Notes: a model not told the origin generated them from the sequence alone. 64,000 nt of DNA from Planctomycetaceae bacterium (GCA_012729315.1 JAAYDI010000001.1:1-64000), one strand, 5' to 3'; positions 44,132 through 53,777 are shown, counted from the stretch's first letter. Made by a program: numbers and translations.

Positions 44132-44944
44132 ATGGTGACGGAACACGAGCTGCCGTGCCGGCCGTCCGTGCTGCTGGTCGGCGCTGGCGACTTCCACGAG
44201 TTTGGCGACGCCCTCCGGTGGCTTCGTGCCCATACGCAGCTGGAGACGGCGCGCACGGTCACCGAGGCCGTGGCGATGCTCGCCGAGCGGACGCTGCCCT
44301 GGCACACGATCGTCATCGGCCAGACGCGTCCTGGCGAGTTTGCCGAGCAGGAGGTCGAGCGGCTGAGCCGGGCGATGCCCCTGGCGCAGCTGGTCGGACT
44401 GCTGGGCAGTTGCTGCGAAGGAGAGGCCCGCAGCGGCCGGCCCTGGCCCGGCGTCGTCCGCGTGTACTGGCATCAGTTCGCGGCGCGCGCCGCGTCAGAA
44501 CTGCGGGCCGGCGACACTGCCACCAGCTGGCAACTGCCACGCACGGCCTCCGATGCCGAGCGCACCGAGCACGCGCTGCACGGCCCGCGGCACACCGCCC
44601 GCGGCCTGATCGCGATCTCCACCGCCCGGGCCGTGTTCTTCGATGCCCTGGCGTCCGCGTGCCGGGTCGCCGGCTACACCAGCATCTGGAGTACCGGGAG
44701 GCCTGTGCGCCGGGCAGCAGATCCGGCCGCCCTGCTCTGGCACGGTCAGCTCGATGCCGAGGAGGAATTCCAGCAACTGCGGTCGTTCGCCGCGCTGGCG
44801 CCCCAGACGCCGCTGGTCGCCCTGCTGAGTTTCCCACGTTACGACCAGGTGCAGCGTGCCCGGACGGCCGGCGCCGCGGCCGTGCTGCCCATTCCCTTCC
44901 AGCTCCCTGACTTGTGGAACACGCTCCAGGAGCTCACGCGATGA
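44132..44944 (+). CDS. tandem pseudo-receiver protein, hypothetical
   Basis: 270 aa. Two halves resemble receiver-type alpha/beta folds: SVLLVGAGDFHEFGDALRWL with VTEAVAMLAERTLPWHTIVI, and later RAVFFDALASACRVAGYTSI with LRSFAALAPQTPLVALLSFP and AAAVLPIPFQLPDLWNTLQE, the typical last helix of a receiver. Acidic phosphorylation sites are not in their usual places, so it is probably a phosphorylation-independent protein. The ATGA overlap with rimO downstream and the 3-nt gap to the HTH-EIIA gene upstream suggest one operon. Confidence 0.55.
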   Translation: MVTEHELPCRPSVLLVGAGDFHEFGDALRWLRAHTQLETARTVTEAVAMLAERTLPWHTIVIGQTRPGEFAEQEVERLSRAMPLAQLVGLLGSCCEGEARSGRPWPGVVRVYWHQFAARAASELRAGDTATSWQLPRTASDAERTEHALHGPRHTARGLIAISTARAVFFDALASACRVAGYTSIWSTGRPVRRAADPAALLWHGQLDAEEEFQQLRSFAALAPQTPLVALLSFPRYDQVQRARTAGAAAVLPIPFQLPDLWNTLQELTR

Positions 44945-46344
44945 CGCGGCAGCAGCCGGGCGACACGCAGCCGAACGGGACCACGCGCGAGCCGAAAGGC
45001 CGCTACGCATTCATCAGCCTGGGCTGCCCCAAGAACCTGGTGGACAGCGAACGCATGCTCGGCCTGTTCCAGCTCGACGGATACCAGCTCGTGGCCGATC
45101 CGGAGGGCACGGACTTCGTGGTCGTCAACACGTGCGGATTCATCGACCAGGCGCGCGCGGAATCGTATGCGGTGATCGACGAGATGCTCCAGCTCAAACG
45201 CGCCGGAAAGACACGTGGCGTGATCGTCGCCGGATGCCTGGCCGAACGCCAGAAGAACGTCCTGCTCGCCCAACGCCCCGACATCGACGTGCTGGTGGGC
45301 GTCTTCGGCCGCGAACAGATCACCGCCGTCGCCAATCGCCTGATCGGTCAGCTGGCGGAACAACGCGCCGTGTTCTGCCCGGCTCCCGTCCGCCCACTGC
45401 CGGACCGCGATCGACTGCGCATCACGCCGCGCCACTTCGCGTACCTGAAGATCTCCGAAGGCTGCGACCGGCTGTGTTCCTTCTGTGCTATTCCGCAGAT
45501 GCGGGGCAAGCACGCCAGCAAACCGCTGGAAGACATCCTGGAGGAGGCACAGCAGCTGGCGGGCAGCGGCGTGCGCGAGCTGATCATCGTCGCCCAGGAC
45601 ACGACCTACTACGGTATCGACCTCTACGGGCAACCCTCCTTGAACCGGCTGCTGAAAACGCTCGAAACGGTCGACGTCGACTGGATTCGGCTGATGTACC
45701 TCTATCCGCTGCACATCGACCAGTCGCTGCTCGAGACGATTGCCGGCTCCTCCAGAATCCTCCCGTATATCGACCTGCCGCTCCAGCATATCAACGACCG
45801 CCTGCTGCGCCGGATGGCCCGCCGTGTCACCCGCGCCGAGACGCTGACGCTGCTCGAACGCCTGCGGCGCACGATCCCCGGCCTCACCCTGCGCACTACA
45901 CTCATCACCGGTTTCCCCGGCGAAACGCCCGAAGCCCATGGCGAACTGTGCGAATTCGTGCGGCAACAGCAGTTCGAACGGCTGGGTGTCTTTCCCTACT
46001 CGCTCGAAGCCAACACCCCCTCTGCATCGTTCGATGATCAGGTGCCCGCCACATTGCGGCAGGCACGCCGCGACGAACTGATGGAGATCCAACAACAGAT
46101 CGTGATCCAGCACAATCAGGCCCTGGTCGGCCAGACGCGAACCGTCCTCGTGGACCGCCCCGTGCCGGACGAGCACGGGGTCTGGATCGGACGCACGGCC
46201 GCCGATGCGCCCGATATCGACGGTTTGGTGTTCGTGACCGAGACCCCTGGTTGCCCGCTGCAAGCGGGCGCCTTTGTGCAGTGCGAAATCGTGGCCTCGC
46301 AACACTATGACCTGATCGCGGTCGCCACAGGCAAGCCGTGGTAA
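44941..46344 (+). CDS. rimO: ribosomal protein S12 methylthiotransferase
   Basis: 467 aa. It methylthiolates an Asp of ribosomal protein S12 using two iron-sulfur clusters. The N-terminal cluster cysteines are Cys29 (ISLGCPKNLVDSERM), Cys65 (VNTCGFIDQAR) and Cys99 (IVAGCLAERQ). The radical SAM motif CDRLCSFC has Cys175, Cys179 and Cys182. The end LDDYRSF-like TRAM region is visible as GQTRTVLVDRPVPDEHGV. NLVDSE distinguishes it from MiaB. The ATG overlaps the upstream stop (ATGA). Confidence 0.95.
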   Translation: MTRQQPGDTQPNGTTREPKGRYAFISLGCPKNLVDSERMLGLFQLDGYQLVADPEGTDFVVVNTCGFIDQARAESYAVIDEMLQLKRAGKTRGVIVAGCLAERQKNVLLAQRPDIDVLVGVFGREQITAVANRLIGQLAEQRAVFCPAPVRPLPDRDRLRITPRHFAYLKISEGCDRLCSFCAIPQMRGKHASKPLEDILEEAQQLAGSGVRELIIVAQDTTYYGIDLYGQPSLNRLLKTLETVDVDWIRLMYLYPLHIDQSLLETIAGSSRILPYIDLPLQHINDRLLRRMARRVTRAETLTLLERLRRTIPGLTLRTTLITGFPGETPEAHGELCEFVRQQQFERLGVFPYSLEANTPSASFDDQVPATLRQARRDELMEIQQQIVIQHNQALVGQTRTVLVDRPVPDEHGVWIGRTAADAPDIDGLVFVTETPGCPLQAGAFVQCEIVASQHYDLIAVATGKPW

Positions 46345-46540
46345 CAGGCCGGTCCGGCCGATCAGGCAGGCGAGTTTCCCCCTTCAAGTGCTGCGGCACA
46401 TGGCCTGTGTGACAAGACGGATTCATTATTCATTTATGAAGGTGGCCGTTCCACTCCCGTTCCCACGGGGGTCTGTCAAGATTATCCTGACGGAAGCGCG
46501 GCCGTGCAGACGGGCAGGACTAGTTCGAGCGAGAGTCGAG

Positions 46541-47125
46541 ATGCCGATGTCAGAGAGCAAAACATCGCTCCGGCGACAGTTTCTCAATGTCCCGAATCAG
46601 TTGACGACCAGTCGTCTGGTTCTGTCGATCGTGGTATTCGTACTGATCCCGTGCCAGTGCTACCTGTCGGCCCTGATCGTGTTCGTCATCGCCGTCTCCA
46701 CTGATTGGGTCGACGGCTTCTGGGCGCGGCGCTACGGTCAGGTGACGAAACTGGGGCGGGTCTTCGATCCGTTCGTCGACAAGATCATCGTGTGCGGAGC
46801 CTTCATCCTGCTGGCCGCCGAACCCGGTTCAGGAATTGCCGCCTGGATGGCGGTGATCGTCGTGGGCCGGGAGATGCTGGTGACGACGTTGCGGAGTCTC
46901 ATTGAGCAGAGCGGTGGTGACTTTTCGGCCAAGATGGCCGGCAAGTTGAAGATGGTTTTCCAGTGTGTTGCAGTGGTCATCAGTCTCCTGGTGCTGATGC
47001 ACGGTGACCGCGAGCCCCCCCTCTGGCTCACCACGGCCCTGGTCGTCTCGGTCTGGGTGGCGGTGCTCTTGACGATCTACTCGGGAGTCGGCTACATGCT
47101 GGCGGCGGCGCGGTATTTTCGCTGA
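46541..47125 (+). CDS. pgsA: CDP-diacylglycerol-glycerol-3-phosphate phosphatidyltransferase
   Basis: 194 aa, a short inner-membrane enzyme of the CDP-alcohol phosphotransferase family. NVPNQLTTSRLVLSI starts the fold; DWVDGFWARRYGQVTKLGRVFDPFVDK contains the family signature with Asp55, Asp58, Asp76 and Asp80. It makes phosphatidylglycerol phosphate. GAGAG lies just before the ATG at 46541. It is 196 nt after rimO. Confidence 0.93.
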   Translation: MPMSESKTSLRRQFLNVPNQLTTSRLVLSIVVFVLIPCQCYLSALIVFVIAVSTDWVDGFWARRYGQVTKLGRVFDPFVDKIIVCGAFILLAAEPGSGIAAWMAVIVVGREMLVTTLRSLIEQSGGDFSAKMAGKLKMVFQCVAVVISLLVLMHGDREPPLWLTTALVVSVWVAVLLTIYSGVGYMLAAARYFR

Positions 47126-47170
47126 TGGGGGACAGCCTTGTCATTGATGGGGACGGGGAAGTCGCCGGCC

Positions 47171-48052
47171 ATGCATGAACTGGTTCTCGTTGCGCTGTTG
47201 CTCGGGTTGAGCGCTGCTGTGTGGTTGGTCCTCTTAGCGCGCCGGCGGGCAGGTCAGGCTTTCGTGCCCTACGAAGCGCGCCGCCCGGTGCCGTGGGGGC
47301 TGCTCGACGTGTTCCTGGCCCTCACCCTGCTGGTGTTCCTGACGTCAGTGGCGCTGGCCACACTGGGCGACGATATTACGTGTCGTCCCGACGAGCCGCT
47401 GGATCCGGACGCCGTATCCCGGCAGCTGACGGTGATCTTGGCGCAGGCCCTGGTGTCGCTCGTCGTGGTGGTGGTTTCCGTTGGTACGATTTGGCTGCGG
47501 TATCGCGCCACGGGCGCGGACCTGGGGTGGTCGGCCGCCAAGGTGCGAAGCGACATCTGGCTGGGCGTGATTGCGTTCCTGGCGCTGGCGCCCCCTGTCT
47601 ATGCGATCCAGATGTGTCTGGTACAGTGGTTCGAATCGAAGCATCCGCTGATCGAGTTGATTCGATACAATCCCCAGCCACCGCTGATCGCCGCCGTGAT
47701 CGTGTCGGCGGTTGCAGTTGCGCCGCTGGTCGAGGAGTATCTGTTTCGCGGGCTGCTCCAGGGCTGGCTGGAACGGCTGGCTGATGGTCATGACGACCCG
47801 CTGGTGCTGATCCTGGGCCGCGCGGACCAGGCCCCGAGCGTGGCTGCTCCCGGGGCGGCACGCTGGCCGGTGGCTGTCAGCGCCTTTACCTTCGCGATCC
47901 TGCACGTCACGCACGGACCCGACTGGATCCCGCTGTTCGTCCTGGCGCTCGGTCTGGGTTATCTCTATCGCCAGACCCATCGCCTGCTGCCGGCCATCGT
48001 GGTCCATGGTCTGCTCAATGCCTGCTCGCTGCTGGTGTTGCTTGTTTCGTGA
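47171..48052 (+). CDS. CPBP-family intramembrane metalloprotease
   Basis: 293 aa with about seven hydrophobic segments. The glutamate motif EEYLFRGLLQGW, histidine motif FAILHVTHGPD and final VVHGLLNACSLL are the CPBP (CAAX protease and bacteriocin-processing) signatures. The substrate is unknown. Start uncertain: ATGs at 47147 and 47171 and a TTG at 47138 are in frame; 47171 begins MHELVLVALLLG and is preferred, with GGGGAAG upstream. It follows pgsA by about 45 nt. Confidence 0.85.
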   Translation: MHELVLVALLLGLSAAVWLVLLARRRAGQAFVPYEARRPVPWGLLDVFLALTLLVFLTSVALATLGDDITCRPDEPLDPDAVSRQLTVILAQALVSLVVVVVSVGTIWLRYRATGADLGWSAAKVRSDIWLGVIAFLALAPPVYAIQMCLVQWFESKHPLIELIRYNPQPPLIAAVIVSAVAVAPLVEEYLFRGLLQGWLERLADGHDDPLVLILGRADQAPSVAAPGAARWPVAVSAFTFAILHVTHGPDWIPLFVLALGLGYLYRQTHRLLPAIVVHGLLNACSLLVLLVS

Positions 48053-48125
48053 GGACGAAACCTTGCTATAATGGCCGGCAATTCAGTGGCCGGAACATGT
48101 TCTGATCGCACGGGGGAGACTCATC

Positions 48126-49205
48126 ATGGCTGTGGGTTTCGGTATCATCGGTTGTGGCATGATCGCCAACTTTCACGCGCGCGCCGTGGCCGATATTCGC
48201 GGCGCCTCGGTGGTCGCCTGTTACGATACGTTACCCGCCGCTGCCGACCGGCTGGCCCAGTCGGTCGGATGCCGCGCCTACCACGACCTGTCGGCACTGC
48301 TGGACGATCCGCGTGTGGACGTGGTCACGATCTGCACCCCCAGCGGGGCGCATCTCGAGCCGGCGTTGGCCGCCGCCGCCGCCGGCAAGCACGTGATCAT
48401 CGAGAAGCCGCTGGAGGTGACCCTGGCACGCTGCGACCGCATCATTGCCGCCTGCGAGCGGGCCGGGGTCGTGCTCTCGACCATCTTCCCCTCCCGTTTC
48501 CACGAATCGGCCCAGTTGCTCAAACGTGCTATCGACCAGAAGCGATTCGGCCGGCTGACGATCGGCGATGCCTACGTCAAGTGGTACCGCACCCAGGAGT
48601 ACTACGACAGCGGGGCATGGCGCGGTACGTGGCGGCTCGATGGCGGCGGCGCACTGATGAACCAGGCGATCCACAGCGTCGATTTGCTCAGCTGGCTGAT
48701 GGGCCCGGTCCAGGACCTCTCCGCCCGCACCGCCACCCTCGCTCACGAGCGGATTGAAGTAGAAGATGTGGCGCTGGCCACGCTCCGCTATGAAAACGGC
48801 GCGCTGGGGGTCATCGAGGCCACGACGGCCGCCTATCCTGGAGCCCTCAAACGGATCGAAATCCACGGCTCCGCAGGCTCCGCCGTGCTGCAGGAAGAGG
48901 ACATCACCACCTGGAGCTTCGCGCGCCCCACCCGCGCGGATGCTGCCCTGCTCCGGCGGATGGCCGGCAAGACCAAGACCGGCGGCGGCGCAGCCGATCC
49001 GGCGGCCATCGGCCACCATGGACATACGGCCCAGTTCAAAGATGTGCTGCAGGCCATCAAGACCGGCCGCCAACCGCTGATCAACGGCCCGGAAGGTCGC
49101 CGCTCTGTCGAGATCATCCTGGCCATCTACAAAGCGGCCGAGTCGGGACGCACCGTGACGTTGCCCCTGAAAACCGACCCGAAACTGCAGGCCCGCCGCA
49201 GGTAG
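48126..49205 (+). CDS. Gfo/Idh/MocA-family oxidoreductase
   Basis: 359 aa. FGIIGCGMIANFHARAV binds NAD(P); VIIEKPLEVTLARC has the catalytic Lys; ALMNQAIHSVDLLSWLMG carries the conserved His/Asp. The full family length is present. The substrate cannot be read from sequence. GGGGGAGA lies about 6 nt before the ATG. It sits alone among housekeeping genes, away from the 1-28 kb sugar cluster. Confidence 0.92.
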   Translation: MAVGFGIIGCGMIANFHARAVADIRGASVVACYDTLPAAADRLAQSVGCRAYHDLSALLDDPRVDVVTICTPSGAHLEPALAAAAAGKHVIIEKPLEVTLARCDRIIAACERAGVVLSTIFPSRFHESAQLLKRAIDQKRFGRLTIGDAYVKWYRTQEYYDSGAWRGTWRLDGGGALMNQAIHSVDLLSWLMGPVQDLSARTATLAHERIEVEDVALATLRYENGALGVIEATTAAYPGALKRIEIHGSAGSAVLQEEDITTWSFARPTRADAALLRRMAGKTKTGGGAADPAAIGHHGHTAQFKDVLQAIKTGRQPLINGPEGRRSVEIILAIYKAAESGRTVTLPLKTDPKLQARRR

Positions 49206-49332
49206 GGAGCCGTTCTTGCTCAACCGACCTTTCCCGCCGCGAGCTATCCTGGCACAATGTTGGCGGTCACGGTGAGTCTGGACGCTCACCGCTGGTGCAC
49301 CGCGTGGGCCGGGACTACTCTGGGAAGATCTC

Positions 49333-50277
49333 GTGCGACTCAAACCGCTGACGGACTGGCTGGTGTATGTGCTCATTCGCGTCTTCGTCTGCGTGCTGCA
49401 GATGCTGCCGATCAGGACGTGTCACGGGCTTGCCCGGATGCTGAGCGTGGTGGCCTGTGACATTGTGCGGCTGCGATATCGCGTGGTGGACGATAACCTG
49501 CGGCACGCGTTTCCCACGTGGGACCGCCGCACGCGGCACACGGCGATACGGCGGATGTGGGAACATCTGTTCCTGATGGTGGCAGAAGTGGCACATGCCC
49601 CCCGCACGATCCATGAAACAAGCTGGCGGCAGTACGTCACGTTCCACGACAAGAAGCTGATGGTGCGGTACCTGCTCGATCCCCGCCCGGCGGTGCTGGT
49701 CACCGGCCATTACGGTAACTTCGAGGTGGCCGGTTACGTGTTGGGGATGTTCGGGTTTCCCACGTTCACAATTGCCCGCAAGCTGGACAACCCTTTTCTC
49801 GATCGGTTCATCACCCGCTTCCGTGCGTCGACCGGTCAGTTTATTCTGCCGAAACAAGGATGTGCGCCGCAGGTGGAGGCGGTATTGGCATCGGGGGGAC
49901 TGTTGTCGGTGTTAGGCGATCAGCATGCGGGTCCCAAAGGCTGCTGGGTGGAGTTTCTGGGCCGGCCCGCGTCCTGCCACAAGGCCGTGGCCCTGTTCAC
50001 GCTCACCTCCGGAGCGCCGCAGATCGTGTCGTACCTGCGGCGCAGAGGGCGGCCGATGCACTTTGAGATCGGCATCGCGGGCATCGCGGATCCGCGGACC
50101 TGGGACACGCGTCTGGCCGCTGTCAAACCGCTGACGCGTTGGTATAACGAAAGACTGGAAGAGATGATCCTGGAAGCGCCCGAGCAGTACTGGTGGGTGC
50201 ATCGCCGCTGGAAGGGGGAACCGCCGGCTCGCCGTGGCCGGGGCGCCCAGCCGTCCGACGAGGCGAAAGCCGCGTAG
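49333..50277 (+). CDS. lauroyl/myristoyl-type lipid acyltransferase (LpxL-like)
   Basis: 314 aa, starts with GTG. N-terminal hydrophobic anchor (LVYVLIRVFVCVLQML), then the HxxxxE catalytic motif GHYGNFEVAG and GLLSVLGDQHAGPKG with FLGRPASCHKAVALF, the family pattern of Kdo2-lipid A acyltransferases. It transfers an acyl chain from acyl-ACP, presumably in outer-membrane lipid A synthesis. The start follows GGGAAG. The next gene follows after about 20 nt. Confidence 0.88.
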   Translation: MRLKPLTDWLVYVLIRVFVCVLQMLPIRTCHGLARMLSVVACDIVRLRYRVVDDNLRHAFPTWDRRTRHTAIRRMWEHLFLMVAEVAHAPRTIHETSWRQYVTFHDKKLMVRYLLDPRPAVLVTGHYGNFEVAGYVLGMFGFPTFTIARKLDNPFLDRFITRFRASTGQFILPKQGCAPQVEAVLASGGLLSVLGDQHAGPKGCWVEFLGRPASCHKAVALFTLTSGAPQIVSYLRRRGRPMHFEIGIAGIADPRTWDTRLAAVKPLTRWYNERLEEMILEAPEQYWWVHRRWKGEPPARRGRGAQPSDEAKAA

Positions 50278-50298
50278 CGCGGCAGAGCCCGGGTGACT

Positions 50299-51261
50299 AT
50301 GATTGACTACCGCCCCTTTCGCAACACCGACCCTCCCGCGCTCTGTGAGATCTGGCGCAGCCAGCCGCCCTTGCGCCTCATGTTCCAGCCGTTGACGCCT
50401 GCCGTTCTGGAACGTGTCGTCCTGTCGAAGCCATTTTTCGATCGGCGGGGATTGATCGTCGCCACTGACCAGGGACGCCCGATTGGATTCGCCCACGCGG
50501 GGTTCGGCGCGGATCGGTGCGGCACCGCGCTCGATCAGACGTTTGGCGCCACCTGCATGCTGATGGTGATGCCGCACGCGCAGCGGACGGCGGTGATCGA
50601 GCGGCTGCTGGAACTGAGTGAGGCGTACTTGCGTGCGAGTGGCGCGACCACGATCTTCGGTGGTGGTTCCCCGTGTGTGGCGCCGTTCTATCACGGGCTC
50701 TACGGCGGCTGCCGCGTGCCGGGGGTCCTGGAGAGCGATCGGCAGACGGTCGAGCTGTACCAGCGGCGGGGCTATCGTGAGACAGCGCGGCAGCTGATTC
50801 TGCAGCGGCCGGTGGTCGGGTTCCGCCCGCCGATGGACCGCCAGCAGATCCAGTTGCGGCGCGCGCTGATTGTCGAACCGGCGGCGGACCCGCCACCCAG
50901 CACGTGGTGGGAAGCCTGTACCGAAAGCCAGACCGATCGGTACGCCTACCAGGCTCGGCCCCGTACCGGCGGCGACGCCGTGGCCACGGCCGTCTATTGG
51001 GACATGGAGCCATTGGCCAGCAGTTGGGGGGTGCACGCCCGCGGCCTGATGCGGCTGGACGTGCCCACCGATTCCGAGTTCGATCGCGAAGTGCTGGCGA
51101 TCCTGCTGCTCGGTGAGACGCTGCGTCTCCTGCAGCTCGATGGTGTCACCCTGGTTGAAACACATGTGGCGGCTGATGACGCGCCGCGATGCCAGCTGTT
51201 CAGCAAGCTCGGTTTCCAGTGCATCGAACAGGCACTTGAACTGCGGAGCGACACCTGTTAG
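50299..51261 (+). CDS. GNAT-family acetyltransferase, double domain
   Basis: 320 aa. The first half reads YRPFRNTDPPALCEIWR, then GRPIGFAHAGFG, MLMVMPHAQRTAVIERLLEL and IFGGGSPCVAPFYHGLYGG, the GNAT acetyl-CoA fold. The second half repeats a weaker version, with VETHVAADDAPRCQLFSKLGFQ as the closing strand/helix. A small-molecule or peptide N-acetyltransferase is likely. A GTG two codons upstream (50293) could be the start; the ATG was preferred. It directly follows the LpxL-like gene. Confidence 0.75.
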   Translation: MIDYRPFRNTDPPALCEIWRSQPPLRLMFQPLTPAVLERVVLSKPFFDRRGLIVATDQGRPIGFAHAGFGADRCGTALDQTFGATCMLMVMPHAQRTAVIERLLELSEAYLRASGATTIFGGGSPCVAPFYHGLYGGCRVPGVLESDRQTVELYQRRGYRETARQLILQRPVVGFRPPMDRQQIQLRRALIVEPAADPPPSTWWEACTESQTDRYAYQARPRTGGDAVATAVYWDMEPLASSWGVHARGLMRLDVPTDSEFDREVLAILLLGETLRLLQLDGVTLVETHVAADDAPRCQLFSKLGFQCIEQALELRSDTC

Positions 51262-51350
51262 CGCCGCTTCCAGTCACGCGGTTTGGCACGCTTGCTGGCC
51301 CGAGCCTGGGCCAGAACCCCGACGCGGCGATGCCCACGTGCCCGCCTCCG

Positions 51351-52133
51351 TCACAAGGCCTGCAGGTGTGCGATCAGGTGCTGAGCGGCCTGCGGTTCCG
51401 CCGCCAGCAGCACCTGGGACAGCGGCAAAGCGGTTCCCGTCATGCGGATGCGCGCCAGGTGGTTCTGCAGCAGCTCGCGGCGCTGCGGCGTGCTGTCGAG
51501 TAGCAGGTGCACCCAGGCCCAGGACTCCGCATAGTCCTGTTGCGTCATCTCAAACGGCGCGGTCAGCCGCTCGAGCCGCGGCAGATCCGGCTGCCAGTTC
51601 CGCTCATGCACCGCCTGCACCAGCATCGTCCGATGCGGCGCGTTTAGCCCACCCTCGCTGCGGGGCACTTCAAAATACTCGGCCAGCCCTTCGTCGAGCC
51701 ACAGTGGCAGGTGAGGCACCATCGTGTGCAGGTACCCGTGCGTCACCTCGTGCCGCAAATCCTCCGCCACCCGGTCGCCCCAGTAGGCATAGACGTCCAG
51801 CCGCGTGTCGCTCTCCAGGAAAAACGCGCGACGATCGGGAAAATCCGGATGGTGCTGCGCGACAAACGCCTGGAACCGCTCAGGCGTGTCGAACAGATAC
51901 ACATGGATCGGCTCGTCAGATACCGGCAACCGCAGACGCTCCACAACGTCGTTGCGCCGCGCTACCAGCTCGTCCACCAGGCGATGATGACGCGGCAGAC
52001 GAAAGTCGCTGTGAATCACCAACTGATCACGCACCAACGCGTTACTGGCCGGCAACGTCACGACTTTCCGCGTGAACAGGCACCCTGCTAGCAGCGGCAC
52101 GGCCAGGCAGATCAGCAGCTTCCATGCGCGCAT
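51351..52133 (-). CDS. DUF1570-type HExxH lipoprotein
   Basis: 260 aa. Signal with lipobox: LLICLAVPLLAGC (LAGC), so lipidated and membrane-attached. RHEVTHGYLHTMVPHLP holds a zincin HExxH and DEGLAEYFE the third ligand Glu. VIHSDFRLP and FVAQHHPDFPD precede it. It belongs to the planctomycete DUF1570-like peptidase group; the substrate is unknown. AGGAGGGG lies about 8 nt before the ATG at 52133. Confidence 0.82.
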   Translation of the reverse strand: MRAWKLLICLAVPLLAGCLFTRKVVTLPASNALVRDQLVIHSDFRLPRHHRLVDELVARRNDVVERLRLPVSDEPIHVYLFDTPERFQAFVAQHHPDFPDRRAFFLESDTRLDVYAYWGDRVAEDLRHEVTHGYLHTMVPHLPLWLDEGLAEYFEVPRSEGGLNAPHRTMLVQAVHERNWQPDLPRLERLTAPFEMTQQDYAESWAWVHLLLDSTPQRRELLQNHLARIRMTGTALPLSQVLLAAEPQAAQHLIAHLQAL

Positions 52134-52227
52134 GGTCCCCTCCTGGAATGGTGTCGCGATGCGGCTCAGTGTACCAGAAACGCGGGGATAGCTGGAGGGG
52201 AGTGTTTGGTATTCGGTTTTCGGTATC

Positions 52228-52887
52228 TCACTCTGTCGCGGGCATGCCGCGCCGGTCCTGCGCGATTTCGTCGAGCAGGTAGATTTCGACGCGCGAATTG
52301 AGTGCCCGGGACTGCGGTTCATGCAGTCCGGCCTGGGCGAGCCGGATGCGTTCGGGTGGGATGCCCTGTTGTACCAGGAACTCCATGGTGCGCAGGCACC
52401 GGGTGTACGACAGCTTCCAGGGATCGTCCGGCGGGATATCGGAGGACGGGGGGTGGCGCGCGGCGTGTCCGCGGATCTCCAGTTTATGTGGATTGCCGGC
52501 AATCAGCGGCACGAAACGCCGCAGCTCCTCCTGGGCCGCATGATCCAGTTCGTCGGAATGCTCGGGGAACAGGATCACGGTGCCGATCCCGGTCCGCTCA
52601 CCGAACGCGCCGCGGAGCCGGAACGGTTTGCGGATGTTGGGGTCATCATCCTGGGCGGCGTCGCCGTGCGCTTTGGCGTGCGATTCGACGTAGCCGGCGT
52701 TCCGGCGTCGGGGGCGCAGCGATCCACCTTCATCATACTGGCCCAGCGGGTGGCTGAAATGCTGCGCCACCGCTTCCTTCACTTCATCACTCTGCGACGT
52801 GATCCACATGACCAAGAAGAAGGCCATCATTGCGGTGATGAAGTCGGCGTAAGCAACTTTCCACGCGCCGCCACCATGTCCTGCCAT
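52228..52887 (-). CDS. motB: flagellar motor stator protein MotB
   Basis: 219 aa. WKVAYADFITAMMAFFLVMWI is the single membrane helix with the proton-carrying Asp15. A periplasmic OmpA-like domain follows (HKLEIRGHAARHPPSS, GLHEPQSRALNSRVEIYL) and would anchor to peptidoglycan. GGAG lies upstream. The motA gene precedes it by about 35 nt, the usual motAB order. The peptidoglycan anchor makes the DAP-motif loss in the nearby MurE-like protein worth noting. Confidence 0.93.
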   Translation of the reverse strand: MAGHGGGAWKVAYADFITAMMAFFLVMWITSQSDEVKEAVAQHFSHPLGQYDEGGSLRPRRRNAGYVESHAKAHGDAAQDDDPNIRKPFRLRGAFGERTGIGTVILFPEHSDELDHAAQEELRRFVPLIAGNPHKLEIRGHAARHPPSSDIPPDDPWKLSYTRCLRTMEFLVQQGIPPERIRLAQAGLHEPQSRALNSRVEIYLLDEIAQDRRGMPATE

Positions 52888-52922
52888 CGTTCAGTCTCCT
52901 GACAACTGCCACGTGCAGCGCA

Positions 52923-53777
52923 TCAATCCAGCGCCTTCAACGCGGTCTCGAGTTGTTCGCGATCGGGCCGCACGTCGCTGGCCGTGCCGCGCCGCGCCTG
53001 TTCGATCACGACGCGGGGGGAGCGGTTGTTGGCGAACCCCTCGAGCATCGTGGCGATGGTGCGGAAGTAGGCCGTCTCGGCCGCCGCCTGGAATTCCATC
53101 TGGACACTGATCGGCTGGACGAAACCGTACGACAACAGAATGCCAAGGAACGTGCCGACCAGCGCCGCGCCCACCTTCTCGCCAACCTCCTCCACCGGGC
53201 CGTCGATGGCGCCCATCGTGACCACGATTCCCAGCACGGCCGCCACGATGCCGAAACCCGGCAGTCCGTCGGCAGTTTTGGACAACACGGAGATCGGCCC
53301 GTGGTGCTCGTTCTCCAACGCCTTGATGTCCGCCTCCAGCAGCTCCGGGAGCTGCTCGGACGTGACCGAATTGTCCACGATCATGGCGAGCGAGCTGCAG
53401 ATGAACTTCAACGCGTTCTGGTTTTTCATCAGGCTCGGATACCGCGAAAAAATCGAGCTCTTCTCCGGCTCGGCCATGTGCGATTCCAGCGCCAACACGC
53501 CGTCGTAACGGGCCATCTTGAGCAGCTGATACATGGCCTTGAACAGCTCTTCATAGGCCCGTTTGTTGTAGGGCGATCCCTTGATCGTCCGGATGAGGCC
53601 CCGGAACACGTCCTTGAGGACCTGCTTCGGACACATCGTCACCAACGCGCCGGTGGCTGCGCCGCCGATCGTCACCAGCTCGGATGGGTGAATCAGGCTG
53701 TGGATGTGTCCCCCCGCCATGGTGAAGCCGGTCAGTACGGCGACAATCACGATGATCGAGCCAACGATGATGAGCAT
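52923..53777 (-). CDS. motA: flagellar motor stator protein MotA
   Basis: 284 aa. Four membrane segments: IIVGSIIVIVAVLTGFTMAG, ELVTIGGAATGALVTM, GFGIVAAVLGIVVTMGAI and VGAALVGTFLGILLSYGFVQ. The cytoplasmic loop carries YNKRAYEELFKAMYQLL. Start at 53777, MLIIVGSII, after AGAGGT. With MotB it forms the proton-driven stator; no other flagellar genes lie in the window. Confidence 0.93.
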   Translation of the reverse strand: MLIIVGSIIVIVAVLTGFTMAGGHIHSLIHPSELVTIGGAATGALVTMCPKQVLKDVFRGLIRTIKGSPYNKRAYEELFKAMYQLLKMARYDGVLALESHMAEPEKSSIFSRYPSLMKNQNALKFICSSLAMIVDNSVTSEQLPELLEADIKALENEHHGPISVLSKTADGLPGFGIVAAVLGIVVTMGAIDGPVEEVGEKVGAALVGTFLGILLSYGFVQPISVQMEFQAAAETAYFRTIATMLEGFANNRSPRVVIEQARRGTASDVRPDREQLETALKALD

